Of a stretch of 64,000 nucleotides of DNA, positions 27,512 to 37,462 are shown piece after piece. The stretch covers positions 2,852,001-2,916,000 of the forward strand of contig CBDCUW010000005.1 in the NCBI GenBank assembly GCA_965222745.1, written 5' to 3'. The translations under genes and the position numbers were made by a program. The first letter of the stretch is position 1. Each line of letters starts with the position of its first letter. A model generated the notes under the pieces. It worked only from the letters and a program-made list of their open reading frames with translations, searched no databases and was not told the origin of the DNA. This DNA is from CBDCUW01 sp965222745 (GTDB lineage Bacteria; Planctomycetota; Planctomycetia; Pirellulales; Pirellulaceae).

Positions 27512-27660
27512 ATCTCCCGCTATTTCTCACTCTCGTTCCCACGCTCCGCGTGGGAACACCTCACCGCCGCTCCGCGGCATTCCCGGTCCGCCGGAGCGGA
27601 CCCCTTGGCGTTCCCACGCGGAGCGTGGGAACGAGGTTGGGAATCATCTCCCGCTATTTC
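27512..27660. repeat. GTTCCCACGC palindrome pair between convergent genes
   Basis: Two 23-bp palindromes built on GTTCCCACGC/GCGTGGGAAC, at 27535-27557 and 27610-27632, are arranged as a larger inverted repeat around a GC-rich centre. The whole is bracketed by a 15-bp direct repeat ATCTCCCGCTATTTC at 27512-27526 and 27646-27660. The latter overlaps the last codons of the minus-strand VIT gene. Such elements between convergent genes often serve as two-way terminators and are mobile REP-like sequences. Confidence 0.7.
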
Positions 27661-30098
27661 GCGTCCTTTTTCGGTGGTGTGATCAGGTAAGCCTTCCCCT
27701 TCAGGACAACCAACACCTCCGACTCTTCGGCCAGGTAATCCTTCGCCTCGTCACCAAGTTCCTTCAGCAAATCGAAATACTCGTCACTGAACTGTTCGAC
27801 TTTGACGGCAGCGGCGATTTGTTCCTTGGTGGCACCGGAATCGACGTAACGATTGGCTCGCCGGTAAAACGTTTTGGCTCCGATTCGTTTCACCCGTTCG
27901 ACCGGCTTGCCAGAAACGGACAGACCCTCTTCATCACCCACGTCAAACGATGACGATCGGGCGACTTCGGCCTCCAACGTGATGCCTCGCGAACGACTAC
28001 TGGCGCGTCCCCCCAATCCGCCGCCCAGCGCAGCTGGGGGCGCTGTCTGGGCAAGCGATTCGTTCCGGGAAAGGAGCGCGTCCGAAGAAGGTTCGGCCGC
28101 GCGGTTGGCTGATTTGAATAGACCTTTCATGGCACGTTGACGAAACGCGTCGGCGCCGAATTCTTCCTGCAGACCTTCCAATTGCTGCCGCGCGATCCGC
28201 CGACCGCGGGAAAGATCGTTCAAGTCGGTACGTTCTTCGGCAAGGTAGGCAGTGTACGGTGTGAGAATCCCGTGTCGCTTGGACAGCACGATCAGTTCGT
28301 CCACCAATTCCTGGTTTTCGCCGTGCAGATCGATTTCATCAATGATCTGGCCAATCCGCCGCGTCGCCCAAAGCCGCTCGACAAAGACGTTCTTCCCGCT
28401 TCCCGTTTCGTCGGGCAATTCATCCTCGAAAGTGTACTTCTGTCGCTTGCCCAAAAAATCGCCGGTCAGTTGGATCTTCACCGCACCGGCGCGGCGATAA
28501 CGCCCGACAATCACCAACTGATCCCCGGAAAACAAATCGTACATGTCGGTTGGGTAGAGCTGGCGAATGCGACCTTCCTTTCCGTCAACGGTCATCTTCA
28601 ACCTTGCTCCGGTCAGCGCCGGTGCGCCGATTCGGTCGTACAAACTGGCAACAGCATCATCCAACGGTTCTCCCGGACGCACGTACGACGTTTGTCCCAA
28701 GCAGATGCTTGCCAGTTTGTCCAGCAACCGGCTGTTGACGTCATGACCGACCCCCAAGCTAAACAACCGTGTACCTTCTCGCAGTCGGTCTTTGGCATTG
28801 GCGGCAATCTGCATCGCGTTTCGTTCGCCGACGGTGGGCCGACCATCGGTCATGAAGACAACGTAGACCGGACCGTCAGCCTCCCCGGCAGCACGAAGCG
28901 CCTCGGCAAGCGCCGAATCGATGTTGGTGCTGCCGCCGGCCAGCATCGAATCGATGTACTCCTGGGCATCGGCACGAGTCGCCTTGTCGGCTTCGGTCAA
29001 TTCGCTGCGAAACGTTTCGATGTTGCTGTCGTAGTTGATCAACGTGAACCGATCGCGACTCTTCAGACGATCGACCACGTAACTGGCTGCCCGTCGGGCC
29101 TGATCGATTTTCTGCCCCCGCATGCTGCCGCTTTTGTCCATCACCAAGATGACATTCTTGCCCGCCTTCTCGTAGTCGGCCGGCAGTTCGGGAAACTGCG
29201 GTTGAATCATCAGCATGAAATAACCGTCCTGGTCCCGATCGGGCCGGTGTGAAACGACCGAAAGTTGTACGGGACTCTTGCCGGTATCCCACATCACGCG
29301 AAAGTCCTTGGTGGGCACTTTCGATTTTGCCGTGTACTCAAACCTGGCAACCTTTTCGCCACTTCGCTCCATTTCGATATCATGCGACGGGCTGTAGACG
29401 TTTCCTAGTTTGGTGTCACTTCGGATCCGGCCGCGGATTTCGATCTTGCCGATCGGGCGGGTCGTGAACTTGGCAGGCGACAGCGGCAACAGCCAATCGT
29501 TCAACGAACCGCTGCGCCGACACAGCTGTGTGTAACGAAGCGACACCGTTCGCTCGGCGCCTGGCGGAACGGGAAACACTTGAGTCTGAAACATGCCGGT
29601 GCCAATCCATTGCACCAGCGCCGGATCCTGACTGCGGCGAACATAAGATTGATAGATCTCCCTCGCCTTGTCCGCTTCCAACAACCGTCCCTCCAACTCC
29701 TCACCATCCACCATGAAGGTCATTTGGTCGATCGCACCGTCGTAGGGAAGCGGAAAAACAAACTTCACCTGCAGCGTGTTGCTGGAACAGTTCTTGAAAG
29801 TTTGGCCGACCTGCACCTGGGCAACCTGGCCACGAATCGAAGCGTCGATTTCCAACTTGGCAATGTCGTAAAGAAATCCCGGTCCGGGCGGAGTCGGTCG
29901 CGGCATCGGTCGCGGCAATCGATGCCGAAGTTCCGATTCGGCCGAGATCAACAATCCCTGACCACCTGCCGGTTGGGCGGAAACCCCAAGGAAGCAGCAA
30001 ACCGTCATCGCCAAACCGGCGACCGACGCAATACGTTTGCCTCGCGGCGATCGGGTGAAGAATCCTGTCTCGCGAAAAAAATCAGATGCCCGAAACAT
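27654..30098 (-). CDS. VIT and von Willebrand factor A domain protein, secreted
   Basis: An 814-residue protein with a signal segment (IASVAGLAMTVCCFLGVSAQ). A VIT domain (residues ~70-200; VQVGQTFKNCSSNTLQVKFVFPLPYDGAIDQ is typical) precedes a VWA domain with the metal site DKSGSM near 322 and downstream TNIDSAL and MTDGRPT. The C-terminal 250 residues carry no named domain. Inter-alpha-trypsin-like VIT-VWA proteins are abundant in planctomycetes and are thought to mediate extracellular or envelope interactions. The last codons overlap a repeat. It is divergent from the gene at 30451. Confidence 0.88.
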   Translation of the reverse strand: MFRASDFFRETGFFTRSPRGKRIASVAGLAMTVCCFLGVSAQPAGGQGLLISAESELRHRLPRPMPRPTPPGPGFLYDIAKLEIDASIRGQVAQVQVGQTFKNCSSNTLQVKFVFPLPYDGAIDQMTFMVDGEELEGRLLEADKAREIYQSYVRRSQDPALVQWIGTGMFQTQVFPVPPGAERTVSLRYTQLCRRSGSLNDWLLPLSPAKFTTRPIGKIEIRGRIRSDTKLGNVYSPSHDIEMERSGEKVARFEYTAKSKVPTKDFRVMWDTGKSPVQLSVVSHRPDRDQDGYFMLMIQPQFPELPADYEKAGKNVILVMDKSGSMRGQKIDQARRAASYVVDRLKSRDRFTLINYDSNIETFRSELTEADKATRADAQEYIDSMLAGGSTNIDSALAEALRAAGEADGPVYVVFMTDGRPTVGERNAMQIAANAKDRLREGTRLFSLGVGHDVNSRLLDKLASICLGQTSYVRPGEPLDDAVASLYDRIGAPALTGARLKMTVDGKEGRIRQLYPTDMYDLFSGDQLVIVGRYRRAGAVKIQLTGDFLGKRQKYTFEDELPDETGSGKNVFVERLWATRRIGQIIDEIDLHGENQELVDELIVLSKRHGILTPYTAYLAEERTDLNDLSRGRRIARQQLEGLQEEFGADAFRQRAMKGLFKSANRAAEPSSDALLSRNESLAQTAPPAALGGGLGGRASSRSRGITLEAEVARSSSFDVGDEEGLSVSGKPVERVKRIGAKTFYRRANRYVDSGATKEQIAAAVKVEQFSDEYFDLLKELGDEAKDYLAEESEVLVVLKGKAYLITPPKKDAK

Positions 30099-30450
30099 GT
30101 CCTTGACTCGCCAAAAGGAGAAAAGAAAAAGTGGCTTTTGCTACTGCCATGATGTCGCACCGGCCGGTGGGGAAGCAACTGTTTTTCCCGCTTTCGCCCC
30201 GCCGCAACTTCGTCGCAAAAAATCTTGCCGGCAGTAAGACGATTTGGCAGGCACGGTGGATCTGCGATACCACCGTTTTTTCTTCGTCACGGTGGAATCG
30301 ACAGGAAAAAAGTCCTTCCTACGTTCTCAACGAAACACCCACACGTTTCTTAGGCAGGGTCTACAATAATTGCGTTGAAAACGCGTCAATGGATCCACTG
30401 CCCTGCCCCTCCCTGTGCTTCGCAAAGCCGCCGCAAAAGAAGGTGTACTG
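30099..30450. other. Divergent intergenic region
   Basis: This 352-bp stretch separates the VIT-VWA gene from the isomerase-like gene and should contain promoters for both. A CCACCGTTTTTTC run and several T/A-rich stretches are present. No RNA gene or repeat could be supported. Confidence 0.35.
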
Positions 30451-31335
30451 ATGAAACGACGAGATTTTTTGGCGACCAACGCACTCCTGGCAGGATCGAC
30501 GTTGGCGGCTTCCTCGCGACCCGCCGTCGGACAAGCACCGGCAGCCGCTGCCCCTGCAAAGGGACGTGTTCGTCAGTCCGTGATGGGATGGTGTTTCAAA
30601 CCGATGGATGCCATCACGCTTGCGAAACATTGCAAACGCATCGGCCTGGAAGCCATCGAAGGGATCAGTTCGCAGCATTACGACGAGGTCACGAAAATCG
30701 GCCTCAAGATCTCTCTGGTCGGAAGCCACGGATTTCAGGAAGGACCACTCGATCCAGACAACCATGCCAAGGTAGAAGCCAAACTTCGCGAGAGCATCGA
30801 TTTGGCGGTGAAGTACGGAGCGCCCAACGTGATCACCTTCACCGGCATGTCCAAGGAGGGAATCAGTGACCAGGCGGCGCGGCGCAATTGCCTAGACTGC
30901 TGGAAACGCGTCGTTCCTTACGCAGAAGAGAAAAATGTCGGGATTGTTCTGGAACACCTCAATAGCAAAGACGATTCGCACCCGATGAAAGGTCACCCCG
31001 GATACTGGGGCGATGACCTGCACCTTTGTGCAGATCTGGTCAAAGAAGTCGATTCACCAAGTTTCCAGTTGCTATTTGATGTCTATCACGTGCAAATCAT
31101 GAACGGCGATTTGATCCGGAATATTCGCCGTTATCAAGACATTGTGGGGCACTATCACACCGCTGGAAACCCGGGCCGAGGCGAGCTGGACGATCAGCAA
31201 GAAATCAACTATCCACCAGTGATTCGTGCGATAATGGAGACTGGATACAAGGGATTCATCGCCCAAGAATTCATTCCCACCGCCGAAGATCCGATCGCTT
31301 CGCTGGAGCAAGCGTACAAGGTTTGTGACGTGTAA
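30451..31335 (+). CDS. Hydroxypyruvate isomerase-like TIM-barrel protein with Tat signal
   Basis: A 294-residue protein of the xylose isomerase-like TIM-barrel family (AP endonuclease 2 superfamily). The N-terminus is a twin-arginine signal (KRRDFLATNALLAGSTLAAS), so it is exported folded. Metal-site motifs include VLEHLNSKDD, LFDVYHVQIMNGD, HYHTAGNPGRGELDD and GFIAQEFIPT, close to hydroxypyruvate isomerase. ATG 30451 is preceded by AAGAAGGTG. The true substrate is unknown; a sugar or keto-acid isomerase or epimerase role is likely. Confidence 0.82.
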   Translation: MKRRDFLATNALLAGSTLAASSRPAVGQAPAAAAPAKGRVRQSVMGWCFKPMDAITLAKHCKRIGLEAIEGISSQHYDEVTKIGLKISLVGSHGFQEGPLDPDNHAKVEAKLRESIDLAVKYGAPNVITFTGMSKEGISDQAARRNCLDCWKRVVPYAEEKNVGIVLEHLNSKDDSHPMKGHPGYWGDDLHLCADLVKEVDSPSFQLLFDVYHVQIMNGDLIRNIRRYQDIVGHYHTAGNPGRGELDDQQEINYPPVIRAIMETGYKGFIAQEFIPTAEDPIASLEQAYKVCDV

Positions 31336-31432
31336 AACGAGGCAGAAAACGTTGGGGGGAACCTGAGGAGACCTGACGTGTCCAAGTGATCGGCATAGTT
31401 CTGTCCAATCCAATGCCCGATGCGTAGCTGAG

Positions 31433-34018
31433 ATGCGCCCTGATTCAAGCGGAACGATCAACCTGGACCTCGAAGATTTTCGACGGCTGGGTGTACGTCC
31501 GCACGAATGCCGGTTGACGGTGATTCGAAATGCAGCCGCACGCAGCGCCAAAACACTCGCTGAGCGTCAACTCGCCGCTCCATCGGAACAGGTGGCGCTG
31601 CAACTGTCGCGCGTGGCCACTTCCACGTACCGATTGCTCGACCCACGGCAACGGCACGATACATTCCAGCGCGCCCACGTTGGACGGATCTTGCCCAATA
31701 CATTGGCGGGCGCGGCCAATACGAATTTCCACAACGGTTCGTCACGCCAGGGGGAATCGGACGTTCCTAACGTGCCGAACCGCTCTGATGATGTTCAGCT
31801 GGTGGAACTGATACAGATCGATACGTCGCCGGTCAGTTCGGGGCCGTCTTGGACAGCGACCTTGGATGACGAGGATCTGCTCAACACGACACCATGGTCG
31901 CGTCAGCTGAAACGGTTTCGCCGGCAGCTTCATCATCCCGTCACCGTGCTGACTTTGACTGCGGCGGTGGTCGCCGTCACCTTCGCGCTGGTCAAGTGGA
32001 ACCAGGATTCGGAACAAACGGCGCTACGCCGCCCAGCGACCGCTCCTGAGAAAACTTCGGATTCCGAACCACAACCGGCCGCCGATCAGACGAACGCGCA
32101 AGACCTCCAAGGGACCGAGCCTTCCGTTTCGCCAAACGATTCGTCGCAGCAAAACAGCAACGCCGGCGATGTGTCCGATGTCACTACCGAGGAATCGCCC
32201 GGTGCGCCCGAAGCGGTTTCGGCAGATCCGAAGGAACCGTCGACGACCGATTCGTTGCCAAGCGTTGATCCTGCACCAACGATCCAGCCTCCGCCACCCA
32301 GTAACGACCCTGACAAATCGACTTCGTCGAAGTCGATGGCGATCGATCCTGCCCCGCCCCAACTCCCTTCGGTCGACGTGGGGGACGATGCTGCCATGAA
32401 ACCATCGCCGGATGTCGATCATGTTGCGATGGAAGCGAATCCGGATTCGGAATCCGCCGACTTGGGGACAAGTCGGCCTACAACGGAATACCTTCCCGAT
32501 CCGTTTGAATCGAATTCACTGGACGCGGTCGATCCTGCCGACAAGACGGCAACGCCGATAGCGGAGCCATCGTCGCGGCCCGATGCCGACTCGGAGCAAC
32601 CTCGCCATTTGCCGCCCAGCGATGATGAGATTCTGGCGGCAAGAAAACGCATTGTCACTGCCCTGCCCTCTTTGGCTGGTCCGGTGGTCGCTGCGGAAGC
32701 ACCGACTCGAATCCAAGCGATTGAATCTTTAAGAACCGGGTTCGAGGTGGGAACGGCCGATCATTGGACTGCCAGCTTGATGTTGGCCGAACTGGCATGG
32801 CTGGTCGAAGATGCCGAAAACGTTCATGTGCGATTGCGGCGGTTGGCTGCCAACTACGAAAGCTCGATTTGGCACGACCTGGCGACCACGTTTCAGACCG
32901 CAAGCGAGTCGATTCCGTCCGATCAATCGCGAGCACATCTGCTGCGGAGCGGTTTGATTTTGGCCGAACAATTGTTGCTAAGTGAATCGTTTGGCGATTG
33001 TTCCCAGGTGGTCGTGACTTGCAAAAACCTTGCCGAGACATCGCGCGATGATCAGTCGGCCGGCCACCTGAATCAGATCGCCGAATCGGTCACCCAGATG
33101 ATTCGGTTGTCCGAATCGACCGACCGGTTGGTGAAGGCAGCCAAGGAGGGTCGGCCGCCCGAACAACCAGGAATCGCCGGCCGTTACTACTGCCTGATGC
33201 TGCGACGCTGGGACGTCGGGCTGGCCTGGCTTGCCGAAACCAGCGATCGGCGGATTGCAGCCGTCGCGCAAGCCGAATTTGAATTGGCCGATTCAGCAAC
33301 GGGAGATGAACTGGTCGGCCTGGCCGAGCGTTGGCTGACCGTTGCCTCGCGAGAGTCGGGGCGCCAAGCCGATTCGATGCGATTGCATGCTGCGGATCTG
33401 TTGCGCACGGCACTAGAGGATCTGACGCGGGTGGAACGCCTGGAAGTAGAACGGAGCATCGAAGCGATCGAAAGCGAACTCCCCTTCTTTGCTCTGCAGG
33501 TTTTCAGCAACCAACCGATCACCGATAAACCGGCTCCCGACGCTGAAGGACCATCGTCGGTATCAGGACTGAGCGGCAGAATTCGCATCGACGACCGGGA
33601 CATCGGCGTGCAGTTGAATTACACGATGGGCGTGTCGATCACTTCCGCGTTGCTGGATCAGATTGCCGAACCATTGAACCTGTCCCTGGAGTCCGCCACG
33701 ATCGAAATGAATGGCCAGCTTCAGCTTGCCGAATCATCGTCGGTTCAAATTCTCGCTGCGACACAGGCCAAGGACCAAACCGTTTGGATCGATGACAAGC
33801 CCGTTCGTTTTGCTCCCTCCGGGACCTCCGATGCGACAGCGCTGCCGGCCGGCAAGCATACCGTTCGCTGGGTCTTTCAGCTGGAGGGTGACGCCAAAGC
33901 GTTCTTGCGAATGGTGGATGCGAAATCGTCAGCTGCGATCAAACTTCATCATCCCGATCGTTCCGATCAACTGCCAATTCGTACGATCGCGACCGTACAA
34001 ATACGGTCCAGTCGCTAG
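31433..34018 (+). CDS. Hypothetical large protein with one TM helix and disordered linker
   Basis: An 861-residue protein without a recognised domain. Residues 1-160 look like a small cytoplasmic helical region (a DnaJ-like or kinase-like tail is possible but not supported), followed by one TM helix near 180 (VTVLTLTAAVVAVTFALVKW). A ~200-residue Ser/Pro/Asp-rich linker and a mostly helical C-terminus of about 460 residues follow. Codons at 32456-32481 consist of half of a GTAGGC-family hairpin repeat read in frame (ADLGTSRPT), a sign that a mobile repeat was absorbed by the linker. Function unknown. Confidence 0.7.
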   Translation: MRPDSSGTINLDLEDFRRLGVRPHECRLTVIRNAAARSAKTLAERQLAAPSEQVALQLSRVATSTYRLLDPRQRHDTFQRAHVGRILPNTLAGAANTNFHNGSSRQGESDVPNVPNRSDDVQLVELIQIDTSPVSSGPSWTATLDDEDLLNTTPWSRQLKRFRRQLHHPVTVLTLTAAVVAVTFALVKWNQDSEQTALRRPATAPEKTSDSEPQPAADQTNAQDLQGTEPSVSPNDSSQQNSNAGDVSDVTTEESPGAPEAVSADPKEPSTTDSLPSVDPAPTIQPPPPSNDPDKSTSSKSMAIDPAPPQLPSVDVGDDAAMKPSPDVDHVAMEANPDSESADLGTSRPTTEYLPDPFESNSLDAVDPADKTATPIAEPSSRPDADSEQPRHLPPSDDEILAARKRIVTALPSLAGPVVAAEAPTRIQAIESLRTGFEVGTADHWTASLMLAELAWLVEDAENVHVRLRRLAANYESSIWHDLATTFQTASESIPSDQSRAHLLRSGLILAEQLLLSESFGDCSQVVVTCKNLAETSRDDQSAGHLNQIAESVTQMIRLSESTDRLVKAAKEGRPPEQPGIAGRYYCLMLRRWDVGLAWLAETSDRRIAAVAQAEFELADSATGDELVGLAERWLTVASRESGRQADSMRLHAADLLRTALEDLTRVERLEVERSIEAIESELPFFALQVFSNQPITDKPAPDAEGPSSVSGLSGRIRIDDRDIGVQLNYTMGVSITSALLDQIAEPLNLSLESATIEMNGQLQLAESSSVQILAATQAKDQTVWIDDKPVRFAPSGTSDATALPAGKHTVRWVFQLEGDAKAFLRMVDAKSSAAIKLHHPDRSDQLPIRTIATVQIRSSR

Positions 34019-34122
34019 TGCTTTGTTGAAGCTAAAAATTGGGATAGCGCAGTAGCGGAGAACTAACCTCCAAACTTTCAAACCAACCGGCCGACCACTG
34101 ACCGCGCTACGGATAAACCCGA

Positions 34123-35547
34123 ATGAATGCCATCACGGCGCCCCCTCAACCCACCACCCTTGCCGACCTGATCGCTAGCGGCTGGAAATCGAAACCGGTC
34201 AAGCAGGAAATACGTGACAACTTTGTTCGCATGCTGGCCGCCGGCGACGAACTTTTTCCGGGCATCGTGGGTTATGACGACACCGTGATTCCGGAAATCA
34301 ATCTGGCCCTATTGGCTGGACACGACATGCTTTTTCTTGGCGAGAAAGGCCAGGCCAAGAGCCGATTGATGCGAATGTTGACGCGGTTTCTGGATGAATG
34401 GATCCCGTATATCGATCATCCCGAGCTGCCCTTTCACGAAGACCCCAGTCATCCCATTTCTTCGCTCGGCCGGCGGCTGGTTCGCCAGCACGATGCCGAC
34501 GACATCAAGATCGGTTGGTGGCATCGCAATGACCGTTACGCGGAACGATTGAGTCCGGGAACCAAGTTCGCCGACATCATCGGCGAGATCGATCCGGCAA
34601 AATTGACCGGCGGTGTCAGCATGAGTGCCGAAGAGGCATTGTCGTTCGGTTTGATCCCGCGAATGCACCGCGGCATCTTTGCCATGAACGAGCTTCCCGA
34701 ACTGGACGACCTGGTGCAAGTCGGACTGTTCAACATTTTGGAAGAACGCGACGTGCAAATTCGCGGTTATCCCATCCAGTTCGACCTGGACATCGTGATT
34801 CTGTTTTCGGCGAACCCGTCCACCTACAACCGCAGCGGCAAAGTGATTCCGCAGCTGAAGGATCGCATCGGCTCCATCATTCAAACTCATTATCCTGCCC
34901 AGCGTGATCACGGCATCGAAATTCTGCAACAAGAAGTGGGTGACCAGTTGCAGGGCGAATACCCGGTGCAGGTTCCTTACTTCATGTACCAGGTCATCGA
35001 AGAGATCACCAACCAGGCGAGGCTGAGCAAGTACATCGACCAGGATTCGGGAGTATCGGCCCGATTGTCGATCGCTAACTTTCGAACCTTGATCGCATCG
35101 GCGCGGCAGCGCGGCGTGATTCATGGCGAACGGCCGGCGGTGCCGCGAATCAGCGACCTCGGACATCTCTACGCCAGCACGCTCGGTAAACTCGAGCTCG
35201 ATCTGATGGGCACTCATCAAATGAGCGAACGTCAGGTTTTGGATGCGGTCGTGGCTCAAGCCATTGGAGTGGTTTTTGCCGAGTATGTCGAGCTGCATGG
35301 ATTGGGTGAAATCGCGGAGATCTTTCGCGGCGGTGTGCGAGTCGAAGTTGGCGATCTGCTGCCCAGCAGTGACTATGCACAGCGGCTGAAGAATGTGCCG
35401 CCGGCTTGGGATTTGGCGTTCGAGGTCAATGCCAGCGAAAATGAAGCGGTCAGGGCAAGCTGTGTCGAATTTGTGCTGGCCGGTTTGTACAGCATGGATC
35501 GCATCAGCCGTTCGCAGCGTCATGGCAAGATCGAATACGAGCTCTGA
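34123..35547 (+). CDS. MoxR/Mg-chelatase-type AAA+ ATPase
   Basis: A 474-residue AAA+ ATPase. The Walker A is FLGEKGQAKSRLM near residue 68 and Walker B-like is GIFAMNELPELDD near 188; the sensor-type SANPSTYNR follows. It resembles the BchI/ChlI-MoxR clade, which work with VWA-domain partners to insert metals or remodel complexes. The next gene, 15 bp downstream, encodes such a VWA protein, and the pair probably forms one complex. No pigment-synthesis genes are nearby, so metal chelation to porphyrin is unlikely. Confidence 0.85.
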   Translation: MNAITAPPQPTTLADLIASGWKSKPVKQEIRDNFVRMLAAGDELFPGIVGYDDTVIPEINLALLAGHDMLFLGEKGQAKSRLMRMLTRFLDEWIPYIDHPELPFHEDPSHPISSLGRRLVRQHDADDIKIGWWHRNDRYAERLSPGTKFADIIGEIDPAKLTGGVSMSAEEALSFGLIPRMHRGIFAMNELPELDDLVQVGLFNILEERDVQIRGYPIQFDLDIVILFSANPSTYNRSGKVIPQLKDRIGSIIQTHYPAQRDHGIEILQQEVGDQLQGEYPVQVPYFMYQVIEEITNQARLSKYIDQDSGVSARLSIANFRTLIASARQRGVIHGERPAVPRISDLGHLYASTLGKLELDLMGTHQMSERQVLDAVVAQAIGVVFAEYVELHGLGEIAEIFRGGVRVEVGDLLPSSDYAQRLKNVPPAWDLAFEVNASENEAVRASCVEFVLAGLYSMDRISRSQRHGKIEYEL

Positions 35548-35562
35548 TCGGGAGTTTTTCAG

Positions 35563-37260
35563 ATGGTTTACCGTCCCGGCGGAGTCATTCACGCCTATCA
35601 AAAATACGATCCGGCGCAGTTTCCGCCGCCCACCCAGCCGCCGCCCGATCTGGTTTCGCCAGCCTTCGAACAGGCGCTGATGTATGGAAATTACCGCGAA
35701 TTGACCGAGGAGGAATTGGCTCGCGCGATCCGGCTGGACCCGCGTCAAATCGCCGGTCTGGGGCCAAGCCTGGAGATGTTGCGAGCGATGCTCGAAGAGC
35801 GCAAACGCAAGATCCTGGAAACCTACGAAGCGCGAACCGTTCAGAAGAAGGCGCGGAAAGCATTCCATAGCGCAGCCAGCAACGTCCGCGTTCCCCGCGA
35901 ACTGGAAAAACCGCTTCGCCAGGCCGTTCAGCAAGAACAACCCTATTTGATCGAACACCTTTGGTATCGCGTCGGCGACGACAACAGCCGGGTTGCCCGC
36001 GGACTGCTGCAACTTGGCCAACGGATGGCCGACAAACACAACATCGAGGAACTTGCCAGCAAGTACGAGTTCACTGGGAATGAATCGATGAGCGTCCCCA
36101 AGGCGCTGGAGGTCAAGGAGGAACTCGAAAAGATCGATGAGTTGCTCAAGCAGCTGGAGGAAGCCGCCCAGACGGCCCAAATCGGGCTGATCGACATGGA
36201 GATGCTGGGCGAATTCGCCGAAGCGGGCGACATGCAGCAGCTGGAAGAAATGCGGCAGCAAATCGAAAACTTGCTTCGCGAACAGGCCGAGCGGCAAGGT
36301 CTGGAAAGCGACCGAAACGGCGGATTTCGATTGACTCCCAAGGCCTACAAGATTTTTCAGAGCCGGCTGCTGGAACGGATCTTCAGCGAACTTGCACCGT
36401 CACGAAGCGGACGGCATCAAGGTGACGTGATCGGCGAAGGAGCGGTCGAACTCCAGCAAACCAGGCCGTACGAATTCGGTGACAGCGTGGCGCACATCGA
36501 TATGCCTCAAACGGTCGTCAACGCGCTGCTGCGGCAAGGTGACCAGCGGCCGATTCGACTGCGCAGCGATGACATCGAAATCCACAAGACGCGCAATCAT
36601 CCCAGATGCGCTACCGCAGTGGTGATGGATATGAGCGGATCGATGCGGTACGACGGCCAGTACGTCAACGTCAAACGAATGGCCCTTGCCCTGCAGGGAT
36701 TGATTCAATCTGAGTATCCGGGTGATTTCCTGCGGTTCATCGAAATGTACACCTTCGCCAAACTCTGTCAGCCCGGCGAGATCGTGCAGCTGATGCCCAA
36801 GCCGGTAACGATCCACGACCCGCTGGTGCAGCTGGCCGCCGACCTGAGCGACTCGGAACTGAGTGAGTACGAGCTTCCTCCACACTTCACCAACATCCAG
36901 CACTCGTTGCAACTGGCGCGTCAGAACCTGGTCAACTGCGACACACCCAATCGGCAAATCGTGCTGATCACCGACGGACTTCCGACAGCGCACTTCGAGG
37001 AGGAAATGCTTTACATGCTCTATCCGCCTCATCCCAAGACCGAGCAAGCGACGATGCGCGAAGGGGTCCTGTGTCAAAAGGAAGGCATCACCATCAACAT
37101 CTTCCTGATCCCCAGTTGGTCGCAAAGCGAAGAAGACATCCGCTTTGCCCACCGGTTAGCCGAAACCACGCAAGGCCGAGTCTTCTTCACCAGCGGACGC
37201 GACCTCGATCGATTCGTACTCTGGGACTACGTCCAAAACCGGCGAGACATCATCAACTGA
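35563..37260 (+). CDS. VWA-domain protein, partner of the MoxR-type ATPase
   Basis: A 565-residue protein. The C-terminal VWA domain (residues ~340-540) has the metal-ion site VMDMSGSMRYDG and the later TDGLPTAHFEEE. The N-terminal ~300 residues are mostly helical and charged, with coiled-coil character near 180-245 (KALEVKEELEKIDELLKQLEEA). No signal peptide is present. It follows the AAA+ gene by 15 bp, as in MoxR-VWA chaperone pairs that assemble or activate other proteins. Target unknown. Confidence 0.85.
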   Translation: MVYRPGGVIHAYQKYDPAQFPPPTQPPPDLVSPAFEQALMYGNYRELTEEELARAIRLDPRQIAGLGPSLEMLRAMLEERKRKILETYEARTVQKKARKAFHSAASNVRVPRELEKPLRQAVQQEQPYLIEHLWYRVGDDNSRVARGLLQLGQRMADKHNIEELASKYEFTGNESMSVPKALEVKEELEKIDELLKQLEEAAQTAQIGLIDMEMLGEFAEAGDMQQLEEMRQQIENLLREQAERQGLESDRNGGFRLTPKAYKIFQSRLLERIFSELAPSRSGRHQGDVIGEGAVELQQTRPYEFGDSVAHIDMPQTVVNALLRQGDQRPIRLRSDDIEIHKTRNHPRCATAVVMDMSGSMRYDGQYVNVKRMALALQGLIQSEYPGDFLRFIEMYTFAKLCQPGEIVQLMPKPVTIHDPLVQLAADLSDSELSEYELPPHFTNIQHSLQLARQNLVNCDTPNRQIVLITDGLPTAHFEEEMLYMLYPPHPKTEQATMREGVLCQKEGITINIFLIPSWSQSEEDIRFAHRLAETTQGRVFFTSGRDLDRFVLWDYVQNRRDIIN

Positions 37261-37462
37261 ACTGAGTGAATTCTTCGCGGCTTTGCGCAATTACGCCTAA
37301 ATAACTTTCCTTTCCGAATCCCTCTTTCTTCATTCGTGCAATTCGCGTGATTCGTGGTCAACTCCGACGCATTTCCATCCGCGTCGATCTTTGGCCCTTT
37401 CTCACTCAGCACCTTCGTGCTCTTCGTGATGGTGATCTCCCTCTTCATTCGGCGCGCCAGTT
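37261..37462. other. Intergenic region upstream of CRISPR leader 1
   Basis: No gene could be supported here. The bases TTCGTGCAATTCGCGTGATT near 37334 resemble a dispersed planctomycete intergenic repeat, but only one copy lies in this window. Confidence 0.3.
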
